Source: a bacterium (GTDB lineage: Bacteria > Electryoneota > RPQS01 > DYHQ01). Taken from it: DNA of 64,000 nt. The stretch covers positions 62,001 to 126,000 of the forward strand of contig JAUXGA010000009.1 in assembly GCA_030622545.1 (NCBI GenBank), read 5' to 3'. Every line of letters begins with the position of its first letter. Positions within the stretch are counted from its first letter, which is position 1. Shown piece by piece: positions 25,334-34,803 of the stretch. The notes beneath the pieces were generated by a model. It saw nothing but the letters and a program-made list of their open reading frames with translations, was not told the DNA's origin and searched no databases. The position numbers and the translations under genes were made by a program.

Positions 25334-25614
25334 ACGATATTCCACTTGCCGAGCGCGAAAACATCCTGCGCGCCTTTTTCAAAGAAGGGAAGGATGGCGC
25401 ACTGCACAGCTATCCATCGCAGAATAAAAAGAAGCTCGTCGTTCTGGCGAATTTAGCGACTCAGTTTGAATCAGATAAAACCTACACCGAATTGGAAATA
25501 AATCTCAAGCTGAAGTCACGCTTCGAAGATTTCGCGACACTGCGCCGCGACCTTGTCGAATTCAGTTTCTTCGAGAGAAGCCCGGATTGCAAGGAGTATC
25601 GACGTCATCAATAG
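25315..25614 (+). CDS. DUF2087-domain protein
   Basis: 99 residues. It matches the DUF2087 pattern (ILRAFFKEGKDGALHSYPSQ, KKKLVVLANLATQFESDKTY, TELEINLKLKSRFEDFATLR, then RDLVEF), a small winged-helix-like domain often fused to or near regulators; its function is uncertain. The AAAGGAG ribosome site is provided by the duplicated tnaA tail just upstream (25302-25308). The ancestral arrangement was evidently tnaA directly followed by this gene. Co-expression with tryptophanase is therefore plausible in the ancestor but is now separated by the FRG insert. Confidence 0.82.
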   Translation: MLQPKLDDIPLAERENILRAFFKEGKDGALHSYPSQNKKKLVVLANLATQFESDKTYTELEINLKLKSRFEDFATLRRDLVEFSFFERSPDCKEYRRHQ

Positions 25615-25716
25615 TCGCCTTGATTTGCATAACTCATAAGTGCAATGTTTTTTCACCGAGTAGAACAGTACGCGTGCAGCGGTTGAAAAATCTAATGAGT
25701 ATTGGGGAGATTGCAT

Positions 25717-26277
25717 ATGCAAATAGATTGGAACCTTGTAAAAGAAATCATCATCGTGGTGGTTTCGCTTGTGATTGGTGGATTTGTTAAGCAGTGGTTT
25801 GAACGTAAGCCGCGTGTCGTCTATTTTGTCAGTCACGCTTCAAGTTTCCGTCTAAAGGACATTGAACGAGACGAGGATTTGTGGAGCAATACGCATAGTA
25901 TTATTCTGCGGAATACGGGCAGGAGAACCGCAAAAAATGTGAGAATCAGCCATCGTGATCAGTCGATTCAATTCAATATATTTCCTTCAATACGTTATGA
26001 AGTCAGTAATCTTCCAGACGGAGGTGCCGAGATCGTAATCGGCCAACTTGTGCCGAAGGAAGTAATTGAAATTTCATATCTCTATTTTCCCCCGCTTACT
26101 TATCTGAATGTCATGGGAGAAATTAAGCATGATGAAGGATTCGCCCAGCTTCAACCGGTGTTATTTCAGCGTCAATTCCCCAAAGCGCTCAATATAATAG
26201 TAGGTATCCTAACATTACTGGGAGCAATCACATTAATTTATTTTGTAATTACGGGTTTCTTAGGATTATTTGCATAG
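25717..26277 (+). CDS. Membrane protein of unknown function with central strand-rich domain
   Basis: 186 residues from the ATG at 25717, with GGGGAG seven bases upstream, preferred to a TTG at 25702. One membrane segment lies at about residues 7-25 (IIIVVVSLVIGGFVKQW) and another near the C-terminus (IIVGILTLLGAITLIYFVIT, then GFLGLF). The approximately 130-residue soluble part between them has alternating beta-strand character (IILRNTGRRTAKNVRIS), like immunoglobulin-type folds seen in phage- and defence-island membrane proteins. No family was recognised. Composition is AT-rich like the FRG gene and unlike the flanking core genes. Confidence 0.7.
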   Translation: MQIDWNLVKEIIIVVVSLVIGGFVKQWFERKPRVVYFVSHASSFRLKDIERDEDLWSNTHSIILRNTGRRTAKNVRISHRDQSIQFNIFPSIRYEVSNLPDGGAEIVIGQLVPKEVIEISYLYFPPLTYLNVMGEIKHDEGFAQLQPVLFQRQFPKALNIIVGILTLLGAITLIYFVITGFLGLFA

Positions 26278-26382
26278 AAATATAATACCATTGCGTGGAA
26301 AATTATGTATATATTCTCATGACGAAAAGTCCTTTTTAATTACTAGTATAAGAGTAATAAAATCCGCATATGAGGATTTGCT

Positions 26383-26595
26383 ATGGAAAAAAAGAACATC
26401 GAAATCTTCGAGATTGCTTGCTTCGTAATTGGAGCTTTTTTGGTGCTGTTTAGTCTTGTGAGTTTCGATTCACACACCCGTGGTGGTGTGAGCTACTATT
26501 TCCCAGATTTGGCGAAATTTGGTATAGCGGTGGGTGGCTCCCTTGTTTGCCTCGGTTTTTTTGTCAGGCACAGGAGAAAAGGCAGGTCTGAATAA
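26383..26595 (+). CDS. Small two-helix membrane protein, unknown function
   Basis: 70 residues with GAGGA ahead of the ATG. There are two membrane segments (about 10-28, IACFVIGAFLVLFSLVSF, and 45-62, FGIAVGGSLVCLGFFV) and a basic tail (RHRRKGRSE) that should face the cytoplasm. No recognised family. It belongs to the same AT-rich patch as the preceding gene. Confidence 0.6.
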   Translation: MEKKNIEIFEIACFVIGAFLVLFSLVSFDSHTRGGVSYYFPDLAKFGIAVGGSLVCLGFFVRHRRKGRSE

Positions 26596-26634
26596 CGTTA
26601 AGCACGATTTATTCTTCGCCTTTAACAGCACACA

Positions 26635-27531
26635 ATGACTAATGCAAAGAGAACGATGTTAAAACGTGTTCTCGTCACCGGTTGTTCTACGGGAATCGGC
26701 GCGGCTACTGTTCGACTATTGCTGCAGCGAGGGATGTACATCGTCGCAACTGCGCGTTCGGTTGAAACACTCGAGCCTTTGAAAGAAGCCGCCGCGCAAT
26801 CGAGCGGAACACTCTTCACAACATCCCTTGATGTCACCGTGGATTCATCCCGCCGTGCTGCGTTTGCCTTTGCCGAAGAAAAGCTTGGTGGCGTGGATGT
26901 TCTCATCAACAACGCCGGTTACGGTCAGATGGGGCCCATCGAAGAGGTGCCGTTGGAACTCATCCGGCAGCAATTCGAAACGAATGTCTTCGGACTTATA
27001 GCGATGTGTCAGCTTGTACTGCCGTCGATGCGCGCGCAGCGTCATGGCCGAATTATAAATATCTCGTCCATTTTGGAAGTCGTTTCGTTGCCGATGGGTG
27101 GCATTTATTCCGCCAGCAAATATGCGCTCGCGGGAATATCCGATGCGATGAGAATCGAAGTCGAACCCTTCGGCATTGAAGTGGTTCTGATTCTGCCCGG
27201 ACCTATTAAATCGGAATTCCCTCGCACCGCCGCGCTTTCGACACAGTCTCTCTGGAATAATTTGGAATCATCGGCCTATAAACCTTGGGCGGTGCCGATA
27301 CTCTCGCGCTGGAAAGCAAACCAACCTCGCTCGGGTGAAGTATCGGTGGAAGTTTGCGCGGAAGTTGTCGCGCGCGCTGTTGAAGACCGCCGCCCTCGTA
27401 TTCGTTACGTCATTACGAACAGAGCACGCATGCTCTATACAATGCGAAAGCTGCTGCCTGACCGCATCTTGGACAGTGCCCTTCGCAAAGTCTTCAACAT
27501 GCGCAAGGATAAAGGCGGGCAGGCTTCATGA
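26635..27531 (+). CDS. Short-chain dehydrogenase/reductase (SDR)
   Basis: 298 residues; an internal ATG at 26656 (MLKRVLVTG) is an equally good start. Classical SDR motifs are present: VTGCSTGIGAATV (dinucleotide binding), NNAGYGQMG, the catalytic serine in NISSILEVVSLP, and YSASKYALAG (YxxxK). The TGxxxGIG form and the acidic-poor region after strand 2 (ATARSVETL) suggest NADP(H). The C-terminal 60 residues resemble lipid- or retinol-type SDRs. The substrate is unknown. The HAD phosphatase gene starts inside its last codon (ATGA overlap). Confidence 0.92.
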   Translation: MTNAKRTMLKRVLVTGCSTGIGAATVRLLLQRGMYIVATARSVETLEPLKEAAAQSSGTLFTTSLDVTVDSSRRAAFAFAEEKLGGVDVLINNAGYGQMGPIEEVPLELIRQQFETNVFGLIAMCQLVLPSMRAQRHGRIINISSILEVVSLPMGGIYSASKYALAGISDAMRIEVEPFGIEVVLILPGPIKSEFPRTAALSTQSLWNNLESSAYKPWAVPILSRWKANQPRSGEVSVEVCAEVVARAVEDRRPRIRYVITNRARMLYTMRKLLPDRILDSALRKVFNMRKDKGGQAS

Positions 27532-28187
27532 TGTCCGTACGCGCCGTGCTCTTTGATTTGGACGGAGTCCTCATTGATTCCATGCCGCATCATATTCGCG
27601 CTTGGCAACAGGTGCTCGGTGAGATTGGAATTCAAGTTGACTCGCTTTACATTCGTCTCCACGAAGGCGAAAAAGCGGAAGCGACCACCGGGCGACTGCT
27701 GCGGGAACATGGCATAGAGATGAGCGAGAACGATTTGGCGCTTCTCATCGAACGTAAGCGCACTCTCTATCGTAAAACCGCTCCGCAAGGTTTGATTCCC
27801 GGCGCGCGGCATACGGTAGAGAAACTGAAAGCGGCGGGGATTCGCTGCGCCATCGTCACCGGCTCCGTACGCGCCAATATGACGAGCGTTCTCTCTAACG
27901 ATGAGATTGCTCTCTTTTATCCCGTTATCACGGCGGATATGTACACCCACGGCAAACCGCATCCCGAGCCCTATCTGAAAGCGCTGGAAGAGATAAAACT
28001 TCAGGCATCCGAGTGTCTGGTCGTCGAGAACGCTCCGCGCGGTATTCAATCGGCCAAAGCCGCCGGAATCAAAGTCGCAGCGTTAACAGTCACGCTGCCG
28101 CGAAAATATTTAAGTGAAGCGGACATTATTTTAGATCATCATGAAGAACTCCTGAATATTGCAGGTTTGAAATCACAATCGAAATAG
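27528..28187 (+). CDS. HAD-superfamily phosphatase, beta-phosphoglucomutase/phosphoglycolate phosphatase-like
   Basis: 219 residues. HAD motifs are [11 protein letters not shown] (nucleophile Asp in DLD); [14 protein letters not shown], the lysine in [13 protein letters not shown]; and [20 protein letters not shown] helical cap domain between motifs I and II identifies subfamily I. Candidate substrates are small sugar phosphates or phosphoglycolate. It overlaps the SDR gene by four bases and lies 13 bp before fbp, so it probably forms an operon with sugar-phosphate metabolism. Confidence 0.9.
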   Translation: MMSVRAVLFDLDGVLIDSMPHHIRAWQQVLGEIGIQVDSLYIRLHEGEKAEATTGRLLREHGIEMSENDLALLIERKRTLYRKTAPQGLIPGARHTVEKLKAAGIRCAIVTGSVRANMTSVLSNDEIALFYPVITADMYTHGKPHPEPYLKALEEIKLQASECLVVENAPRGIQSAKAAGIKVAALTVTLPRKYLSEADIILDHHEELLNIAGLKSQSK

Positions 28188-28200
28188 AAGGAGAAAAGCG

Positions 28201-29211
28201 ATGCCGGGACTTGTGAACATTGAAAGACATATTGTCGAACAAGAACGCGCGAATCCGGGCGCGACAGGAGAGCTCAGCGATCTTCTCTATCAGCTCGCCC
28301 TCGCTGCCAAAATTATCAACCGGAGTGTGCGGCGCGCCGGAATTCTGAATATCTTGGGCACGACCGGCGAGATTAACGTGCAGGACGAAGAAGTCATGAA
28401 GCTCGACGATTTAGCCTATGAAACGATGTACAACGCCTTCGACCATTCCGGGTCGCTGTGCGTCATGGCTTCAGAAGAGAGCGAGGGCATTATTCCGATT
28501 CCACGCGAGTTTGAAGTGGGGAAGTACACACTCGCATTCGATCCGCTCGACGGCTCGTCGAATATCGATGCCAACGTGAATGTGGGAACGATTTTCTCGG
28601 CGCATCGGCGTGTCACTCGCGGCGGGCGCGGTCGGGAAAGCGACCTGCTGCAAGTTGGACGGAAGCAGGTGGCGGCGGGCTACATCATGTACGGTTCTTC
28701 GACGATGCTCGTCTATACGACCGGCCACGGCGTCCACGGCTTCACGCTTGATGCGACCGTCGGAGAGTTTTTGCTTTCGCATGAAAATATTCGCATTCCT
28801 CCGAAAGGAAAAATCTACAGCGTCAATACAGGTAACCGTCGCTACTGGTCGGAAGGTGTGAAGAAGTACGTTGACCACCTTGAAGAAGAAGATAAAGCAA
28901 CCAATCGTCCCTATTCGATGCGCTATATCGGCTCCCTCGTCGCTGATTTTCATCGCACGATGCTCTATGGCGGCATTTTCATGTACCCGAAAGATCTGAA
29001 AAACGCGAAGAAGCCGAGCGGTAAGCTGCGGCTGCTCTATGAAGCCGCGCCGCTGGCGATGGTGATTGAGCAGGCGGGAGGTCGGGCTTCGGACGGCGAG
29101 ATGGACATTAATGATATTCAGCCCACCGACTTGCACCAGCGCGTCCCACTTTACATCGGCTCCAAAGAAGACGTCGATCAAGCCGAGGAATACATCAAGA
29201 AACACGGCTAA
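28201..29211 (+). CDS. fbp: Fructose-1,6-bisphosphatase, class I
   Basis: 336 residues with AGAAGGAG upstream. It hydrolyses fructose 1,6-bisphosphate to fructose 6-phosphate, the irreversible gluconeogenic step. The metal/substrate signature is [20 protein letters not shown]. Other conserved blocks are [36 protein letters not shown] and [20 protein letters not shown], the class I C-terminal hallmark. Length is normal. A strong terminator follows. Confidence 0.96.
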   Translation: MPGLVNIERHIVEQERANPGATGELSDLLYQLALAAKIINRSVRRAGILNILGTTGEINVQDEEVMKLDDLAYETMYNAFDHSGSLCVMASEESEGIIPIPREFEVGKYTLAFDPLDGSSNIDANVNVGTIFSAHRRVTRGGRGRESDLLQVGRKQVAAGYIMYGSSTMLVYTTGHGVHGFTLDATVGEFLLSHENIRIPPKGKIYSVNTGNRRYWSEGVKKYVDHLEEEDKATNRPYSMRYIGSLVADFHRTMLYGGIFMYPKDLKNAKKPSGKLRLLYEAAPLAMVIEQAGGRASDGEMDINDIQPTDLHQRVPLYIGSKEDVDQAEEYIKKHG

Positions 29212-29237
29212 ACCTACCTGAATATCCCATAAAAAAC

Positions 29238-29275
29238 AAACCGCCGGAGATTTTCGAATTTCCGGCGGTTTCTTG
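29238..29275 (+). terminator. Rho-independent terminator after fbp
   Basis: Stem AAACCGCCGGA / TCCGGCGGTTT encloses the loop GATTTTCGAATT, followed by TCTTGT. It separates fbp from tRNA-Leu. Confidence 0.85.
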
Positions 29276-29310
29276 TATCAAAGAGAGCGGCGGGCTGCAA
29301 AGTAAATCGT

Positions 29311-29339
29311 TTGATTTCGCAAGAAAAAAGTCGTATATT
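29311..29339 (+). promoter_or_regulatory. Promoter for tRNA-Leu
   Basis: TTGATT at 29311-29316, 17-base spacer, TATATT at 29334-29339. The tRNA begins 10 bases after the -10 box. Confidence 0.8.
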
Positions 29340-29348
29340 CAACGATAA

Positions 29349-29433
29349 GCGAGAATGGCGGAACTGGCAGACGCGCCAGACTTAGGATCTGGTGCCCCAG
29401 AAGGGCGTGGGGGTTCGACTCCCCCTTCTCGCA
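29349..29433 (+). tRNA. tRNA-Leu (anticodon TAG)
   Basis: Acceptor arms GCGAGAA / TTCTCGC pair perfectly. The anticodon stem CCAGA / TCTGG encloses loop CTTAGGA, giving TAG (29383-29385). The variable arm is long (class II; GCCCCAGAAGGGCG) and the T arm is GGGGG-TTCGACT-CCCCC. No CCA is encoded. Confidence 0.97.
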
Positions 29434-29472
29434 CGTCAGCTTTGATACGAATTCTCTTTTTAGGAGTTCGCC

Positions 29473-30786
29473 TTGCAAATCGAAAAGACCGATGTGAGTG
29501 CTGTCGAAATACAGTTGACAGTCACCATTCCGCCGGAAGATATGGCCGGGCGCGTGGAAGAGGCTCAGCGTCGAATAGCCCGTAAGGTGCAGTTGCCCGG
29601 GTTTCGCAAAGGGCACGCCCCAAAAAAAGTCATCTGGCAGCGTTACGGCGATTCCATCACCGCCGATGCCGTGGAAAACGCCCTGCAGGACTACTACCGA
29701 GCGGCGCTCCAGAAAATGGACATCAACCCGCTCGCGCCCGGAAAAATGGAAGAAGTCTCTTTCAAACCCGGCGAGCCTCTTGTTTTCAAAGTCAAATTGG
29801 AAAAAGCGCCAGAAATCACCGTGCCGGATTTTTCCGATGTTTCGGTTGAACTCGAGCAGCCGCAGGTCTCGGAAGAAGATGTTCTGGAAGCCATTGATCA
29901 TATTCGCGAGCAGCAGGCGATTCTCACGCCAACCGATGAACCTGTCAATGAAGATTCCGTGCTCATGGTGGACATTCAGGAGCTGGATCCGAGCGGCCTT
30001 CCCATCGTCGGCAGAGCACAGCGGGATGCTCACATAGACATGCAGCATAATCCGCTTGGTAAGGATTTTGCTGAGAAAGTGATGAGAGCGCGGGAAGGGG
30101 AGCAGGTTCGTTTCATAATCGACACCGCCAGCGGTTCTCCGGAGGAAAAGAAACCCTCGGTTCATCTGGAAGTGACGCTCAAATCCGTCCGCCGGAAAGA
30201 GCTGCCGCCATTTGATGATGATTTTGCCGCCTCACTCAATCCGAAAATCACCTCGACCGACGCGCTCAAAGAAGATCTGCATAAGCAACTGACCGCTCGC
30301 GCCGCGAGTAGCGCCCGACGGAAAATGCACAATCACCTGATTGACGCGCTGCTGCGCGAAGAGGATTTCCCCGTACCGCCTCAGATGCTGGATGATTATC
30401 TGAATCGCCTTATTACAGATTCGAGGGGTGACAATGGAGAACAGGATGCGGAGAAAGATAAAGCGTTCAAAGAGGAGCTGCATGCGGTCGGAGTTCGAAA
30501 TGTTCGCTGGTTTCTGCTGAGGCAGGTGCTTATTCGGGTTCATGAACTGAAAGCGAGCGAAGAAGACCTTGAACGTGAGTTTGAAATCCTCTCGAAAATG
30601 TCAGGAAAATCTTTGGATGAGATAAAGGCAACTTACGCCGATAAAGATAAACGGAGCGATTTATTGGAAGCGGTGACTGACCGGAATATTTTCGCGTTTC
30701 TCGAGAAGCAAATCACAGTGGTGCCCGTTCCGGTGGATTTGGCGACGTTCGAGGGACGCGCTCCCGGCCGCATCATCGCACCATAA
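29473..30786 (+). CDS. tig: Trigger factor (ribosome-associated chaperone/PPIase)
   Basis: 437 residues from a TTG start; AGGAG six bases upstream supports it. The N-terminal ribosome-binding domain carries the signature GFRKGHAPKKVI. A central FKBP-like PPIase region follows (about 150-240, EDSVLMVDIQELDPSG). The C-terminal substrate-binding helices (about 250-415) include SEEDLEREFEILSKMSGKS. It binds nascent chains at the exit tunnel. It is the first gene of the common bacterial order tig-clpP-clpX, although a repeat-filled 150-bp gap separates it from clpP. Confidence 0.95.
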   Translation: MQIEKTDVSAVEIQLTVTIPPEDMAGRVEEAQRRIARKVQLPGFRKGHAPKKVIWQRYGDSITADAVENALQDYYRAALQKMDINPLAPGKMEEVSFKPGEPLVFKVKLEKAPEITVPDFSDVSVELEQPQVSEEDVLEAIDHIREQQAILTPTDEPVNEDSVLMVDIQELDPSGLPIVGRAQRDAHIDMQHNPLGKDFAEKVMRAREGEQVRFIIDTASGSPEEKKPSVHLEVTLKSVRRKELPPFDDDFAASLNPKITSTDALKEDLHKQLTARAASSARRKMHNHLIDALLREEDFPVPPQMLDDYLNRLITDSRGDNGEQDAEKDKAFKEELHAVGVRNVRWFLLRQVLIRVHELKASEEDLEREFEILSKMSGKSLDEIKATYADKDKRSDLLEAVTDRNIFAFLEKQITVVPVPVDLATFEGRAPGRIIAP

Positions 30787-30791
30787 AATCT

Positions 30792-30889
30792 CCCCCCGCG
30801 TGCGGGGGAACCATTCCTCGCCGAGCCGGGTTCAGCGCTCGTTTCGGTCAATCAACCAGTGAGTTTTCGCGCGTAACCCGGCCGGAACT
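30792..30889. repeat. Intergenic repeats (family I and long family B)
   Basis: CCCCCCGC-GT-GCGGGGG (family I), then a long family B unit: CGCCGAGCCGGGTT and GCGTAACCCGGCCGGAAC separated by about 40 bases. The latter matches the unit at 15089 in both arms. Confidence 0.75.
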
Positions 30890-30942
30890 TCGACAGGGGA
30901 TTTTCAAAATATCGAATCATGCAAGATAAGAAAGGAATAGAT

Positions 30943-31548
30943 ATGTCACTCGTTCCCATGGTCATTGAACAGACAGGGCGTGGGGAGCGTGCCTTTGATA
31001 TTTTCTCAAGGCTGCTCAAAGAAAGAATCATTTTCATCGGGACTGCGATTGACGATACGGTCGCCAGTCTCGTGATTGCGCAACTGATCTTTCTATCCGC
31101 CGAAGACCCCGACAAGGACATCAGTATCTACATCAACAGTCCGGGAGGTCTCGTCACATCAGGGCTCGCCATCTACGATACCATGCAATACATCAAACCC
31201 GATATCGTGACGATTTGCATGGGGCAGGCGGCGTCTATGGCGGCGGTGCTTTTGGCGGCGGGAAAATCGAACAAGCGCAGCGCGCTACCGAACGCCCGCA
31301 TAATGCTTCATCAACCGCTCGGCGGAGTTCAGGGACAGGCGGTGGATATCGAGATTCACGCCAAGGAAATCCTGAAGATTCGCTTGCGGCTCAATGAAAT
31401 CATTGCAAGTCACACGGGTCGCGATGTCGAGCAGGTCGAAAAGGATACAGACCGCAACTACTTCATGTCCGCGGAAGAAGCGAAAGATTACGGTATCATC
31501 GACGAAATCGTCGTACCTAAAATCAGCACGAACGATAAAAAGAAATAA
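30943..31548 (+). CDS. clpP: ATP-dependent Clp protease proteolytic subunit
   Basis: 201 residues from the ATG at 30943; AAAGGA at 30931-30936 favours it over an ATG 24 bases upstream. It is a serine peptidase that forms the double-ring chamber fed by ClpX. The catalytic serine is in [13 protein letters not shown], the histidine in [13 protein letters not shown] and the aspartate in the [13 protein letters not shown] region. The N-terminal axial-loop sequence ([20 protein letters not shown]) is standard. clpX follows 28 bp downstream. Confidence 0.96.
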   Translation: MSLVPMVIEQTGRGERAFDIFSRLLKERIIFIGTAIDDTVASLVIAQLIFLSAEDPDKDISIYINSPGGLVTSGLAIYDTMQYIKPDIVTICMGQAASMAAVLLAAGKSNKRSALPNARIMLHQPLGGVQGQAVDIEIHAKEILKIRLRLNEIIASHTGRDVEQVEKDTDRNYFMSAEEAKDYGIIDEIVVPKISTNDKKK

Positions 31549-31576
31549 CCGGATACGTTTATCCGGAAAGGTTTTT

Positions 31577-32815
31577 ATGACAGCCGAGGATACTCCCGTT
31601 TGCTCATTCTGCGGTCGCGCGGAAAAGCAGGTGCAGACCCTGCTGAAATTCCAGAATGGAGTTGCGATTTGCGATGCCTGCGCCGAGCAGGCTTTTCAGA
31701 TTACGCAATTGAACCGCGCCGGCAGACGGCGCTTGACCATTGATTCGTTTCCCATTCCTGAGGAAATTAAAAGTCAGCTTGATGACTATGTCATCGGGCA
31801 GGAGCAGGCGAAACGGCGTGTGGCGGTAGCGGTTTATAATCACTACAAACGCATCAACGCGCGCTCAAAACCTTCGACGGTCGAACTCGAAAAATCGAAT
31901 ATCCTGCTTGTCGGCCCCACGGGCACCGGCAAAACATTGATGGCGCAGACGCTCGCGCGCTTCCTTCAGGTGCCGTTCGCTATCGCCGATGCGACGACCA
32001 TCACCGAAGCGGGCTACGTGGGCGAAGACGTGGAAAATGTTCTTGTGCGTCTTCTGCAGGCCGCCGATTACAGTGTTGAGCGAGCGGAGATAGGTATCGT
32101 CTATATAGATGAGCTCGATAAAATCGCCCGTAAAGAAACGAATGTCTCGATAACGCGCGACGTGTCAGGCGAGGGTGTTCAGCAAGCTCTCTTGAAAATC
32201 CTCGAAGGAACCGTGGCTTCCCTGCCGCCTCAAGGCGGGCGCAAACATCCGGAACAGAAACTGATTTCCCTCAATACGAAGAACGTTCTTTTCATTTGCG
32301 GTGGAGCTTTTGAAGGCTTGGAAAGGATTATCCGGTCACGCGTCGCGAAGCGGCCGATGGGTTTTGGAGCCGGAGAAACGGAAACAAGCGAATTTTCTCC
32401 CTATGAATTGCTCTCGCAGGCCAGTTATGAAGACCTGCTGAAATTTGGTCTGATTCCGGAACTCATCGGACGGTTGCCGGTCATCTCGGCTTTCTCTGAT
32501 TTGGATGAAGATGCACTCGTAAAGATTCTGGTGGAACCGAAGAATTCACTGGTCAAACAATACGAATACCTCTTCGAGATGGAGAACGTCACACTGACCT
32601 TTGCCGATGGAACTCTCGAAGCCATAGCGAAACTCGCTATAGAACGCAAGACCGGCGCTCGAGCGCTTCGCTCCATTCTTGAAGAAACCATGGTGAACAT
32701 CCTCTACGAGATTCCCGGTCGGAAGGATGTCGCCGAAGTGATTATCACTCCAGAAGCCGTGCGGGAAAAAACCTCACCGCGCATCATCTCCGCCGAACAA
32801 AAAATCAGCGCCTAA
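31577..32815 (+). CDS. clpX: ATP-dependent Clp protease ATP-binding subunit ClpX
   Basis: 412 residues from the ATG at 31577. Upstream codons in the same frame overlap clpP and are not used. The N-terminal C4 zinc finger ([11 protein letters not shown]...CDAC) binds substrates and adaptors. The AAA+ domain has Walker A GPTGTGKT and Walker [12 protein letters not shown]. The ClpP-docking loop region and sensor motifs follow ([27 protein letters not shown]). An 8-bp inverted repeat (CCGGATA-CGT-TTATCCGG) sits in the clpP-clpX gap at 31549-31566, possibly modulating coupling. Confidence 0.97.
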   Translation: MTAEDTPVCSFCGRAEKQVQTLLKFQNGVAICDACAEQAFQITQLNRAGRRRLTIDSFPIPEEIKSQLDDYVIGQEQAKRRVAVAVYNHYKRINARSKPSTVELEKSNILLVGPTGTGKTLMAQTLARFLQVPFAIADATTITEAGYVGEDVENVLVRLLQAADYSVERAEIGIVYIDELDKIARKETNVSITRDVSGEGVQQALLKILEGTVASLPPQGGRKHPEQKLISLNTKNVLFICGGAFEGLERIIRSRVAKRPMGFGAGETETSEFSPYELLSQASYEDLLKFGLIPELIGRLPVISAFSDLDEDALVKILVEPKNSLVKQYEYLFEMENVTLTFADGTLEAIAKLAIERKTGARALRSILEETMVNILYEIPGRKDVAEVIITPEAVREKTSPRIISAEQKISA

Positions 32816-32822
32816 GGCAAAT

Positions 32823-32939
32823 CGCCGAGGCAGATCCCCTGATTTGCCCGGAATGTAAAAATTTGTAGGGGCGCTCCCACGTGTGCGCCCGCATTTGAAT
32901 ACACCGATTAACGGGCAGACACTTGGGTCAGCCCCTACA
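32823..32939. repeat. Intergenic repeats (family A, then inverted family E)
   Basis: CGCCGAGGCAGATC-CCCT-GATTTGCCCGGAATG at 32823-32855. Then TGTAGGGGCGC...GTGCGCCCG at 32864-32893, whose leading TGTAGGGGC is mirrored by GCCCCTACA at 32931-32939. A larger hairpin of about 75 bases therefore encloses the family E unit. Confidence 0.75.
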
Positions 32940-32985
32940 ACAGATAAATACACCACGCCATCGTTGCCTTTCTTCAGCCAAAAAA

Positions 32986-34803
32986 ATGCCTTCCCGTCTT
33001 CTTTTCGCGGTTCTTATTTTTATCCTGCTTTTTTTCGCAGTGACCTCTCCGACGAACGCGGGTATCTGGAAGCCCATCGGTGAGGACAGAGACAGCCTTG
33101 CGCTGCACACACTGCGCGGCGTAGAATTGACGCGTCAAAGTGAACACCTTCACATCCTGATAAAGGCAGAAACACGTACTGACCTTGAACTGACATCGTC
33201 GTGGAAAAGCGAATGGATTCAGCCGGGCGGTAAAACCGAGAGACGCCGCCAAGACGGACGCTGGCATTTCTCGGCGCTTCACCCTTTGACGAAACCGGTG
33301 AAGCTGTGGCTTTCCACTCGAGGTGAACTCTTTGATGAACGCGCGGCGACACCCTCGGCTTTGATTTCCCCGGCAACCATACGCGTGTTGCGAGGCGGCG
33401 GCGGAGCCGTTTACGAACCGATACCTCATCTTGAACTTATCGCCGGTGGCGGTGTGATTGAGGATCGCCGTTTTGGTCATGTGATATCCGGCCCTCTATG
33501 GGAAACAGCCGGCAGACTGGCCGGATGGGATGTCAGCGGCTATGTTCAAGATATCGCGTTCAAAACCGAGTGGGAAAATCCCGGCAGTTATCGCAATCGC
33601 GATCTGCAAGCGCGCTATGATGTTCGCAGAGAATTCTCGCCGGGAACAACAGGCCGCGCCGAGCTGGAAGCTTTGGAGATTCGCCGGAGTTACTTCACGA
33701 ATGAAAGAGATCTCTTAGCCACTCGTAAAGAACGACGTGCGCGTTTCAATAACGGATTTACCTACGCCATCCGAGATGACCTTAGAGCGGAGTTCAATGG
33801 AGAGCTCTTCAATACGAAAACCGAAATCGAACAGGGCGCAAATAAAAGTTCGCTCGAAGAAGCACGCGCTGTTTTTAAAACAGGACTCGTACGTCGGACA
33901 CGCCGTTTCGCGGCAAGATTCGGTGTCGGCGTCAGTAGTGTATCGCAGACGATTGACGGAGACATCCTACAAGGACGGAAGACCAACCTATCACTGACAG
34001 CGGGATTCCAGCCGACATCGCGCGATTCTTTTTACGGCGGTTTCGAAGTCAGTAAATACCAGCTCGACACCCGTTCGGAACAAAACAATGATGACCGGGA
34101 TGAAGTGCGCTTCGAGTTTCTAACGGGCGCGAAAGGAACTTTCAATCCCTATCTCCACTGGAGAACATGGGCGCGGGTGACGCTGGATCATCTGGTCTAT
34201 ATTTTCCGGGAACGCTCGGCGAATAACCGCTGGACCCGTCTTTTTCTCATAGCATCAAGACTGCATCACCAGCCTTCACACGCATTCGAACAGACCTTTA
34301 TGTTTGAAATCAGCGCGAATTATCAGGCGTTTGATTTTGAGCAGGATCCGCGGCAGGTGCGCAGCACTGTTTTTCGAAAACTCCGCGCCGGAGACAGCTT
34401 AGCGGTTGCGTTGACGCGAACGGTTTCCGTCGTAGCGCAATTGACATGGAAGCGCGAGGAACTGGGGCGGCTCTTCTGGCGTGAATTTCAGGAAGAACGT
34501 TCTGATGAAGTCACCTCCGTTTACAGTCGTCTGGAATTCCCGTGGCAAATCGGCAGGCGAACCACATTAGTCGTGGGAGGGCTTTGGAATCATCGCCGCG
34601 GAATTCGCTTTTCCGGCGGTGACTTTAATCAAACAGAAGTATTTCAAGATTTGCAAACCTACGGACCGCTCTGGAAATTTCAGCACGGCTTGCGTTCGCC
34701 GCTGACAATCAACGCGGGAGGACAAGTGGTTCGACAACTCGAACTCGGTCGCGACGACCGATGGCTGGTCATGGGGGATATAGGAGTATCTATCAAGTGG
34801 TAG
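32986..34803 (+). CDS. Probable outer-membrane beta-barrel protein
   Basis: 605 residues from the ATG at 32986; a longer upstream frame runs into the repeat and is rejected. A signal peptide is clear (LLFAVLIFILLFFAVTSPTNA). The mature chain lacks long hydrophobic helices. It shows many alternating amphipathic segments rich in Arg/Glu with aromatic girdle residues (LHWRTWARVTLDHLVYIF, RTTLVVGGLWNHRRGIRFSG), ending in aromatic IKW, typical of barrels inserted by BamA. No named family was recognised. The rsmE gene begins within its last codons. Confidence 0.75.
   Translation: MPSRLLFAVLIFILLFFAVTSPTNAGIWKPIGEDRDSLALHTLRGVELTRQSEHLHILIKAETRTDLELTSSWKSEWIQPGGKTERRRQDGRWHFSALHPLTKPVKLWLSTRGELFDERAATPSALISPATIRVLRGGGGAVYEPIPHLELIAGGGVIEDRRFGHVISGPLWETAGRLAGWDVSGYVQDIAFKTEWENPGSYRNRDLQARYDVRREFSPGTTGRAELEALEIRRSYFTNERDLLATRKERRARFNNGFTYAIRDDLRAEFNGELFNTKTEIEQGANKSSLEEARAVFKTGLVRRTRRFAARFGVGVSSVSQTIDGDILQGRKTNLSLTAGFQPTSRDSFYGGFEVSKYQLDTRSEQNNDDRDEVRFEFLTGAKGTFNPYLHWRTWARVTLDHLVYIFRERSANNRWTRLFLIASRLHHQPSHAFEQTFMFEISANYQAFDFEQDPRQVRSTVFRKLRAGDSLAVALTRTVSVVAQLTWKREELGRLFWREFQEERSDEVTSVYSRLEFPWQIGRRTTLVVGGLWNHRRGIRFSGGDFNQTEVFQDLQTYGPLWKFQHGLRSPLTINAGGQVVRQLELGRDDRWLVMGDIGVSIKW

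Noticed and set aside
31394-31576. An N-terminal extension of ClpX
   Set aside because: It overlaps the end of clpP in another frame. The zinc-finger N-terminus starts at 31577.
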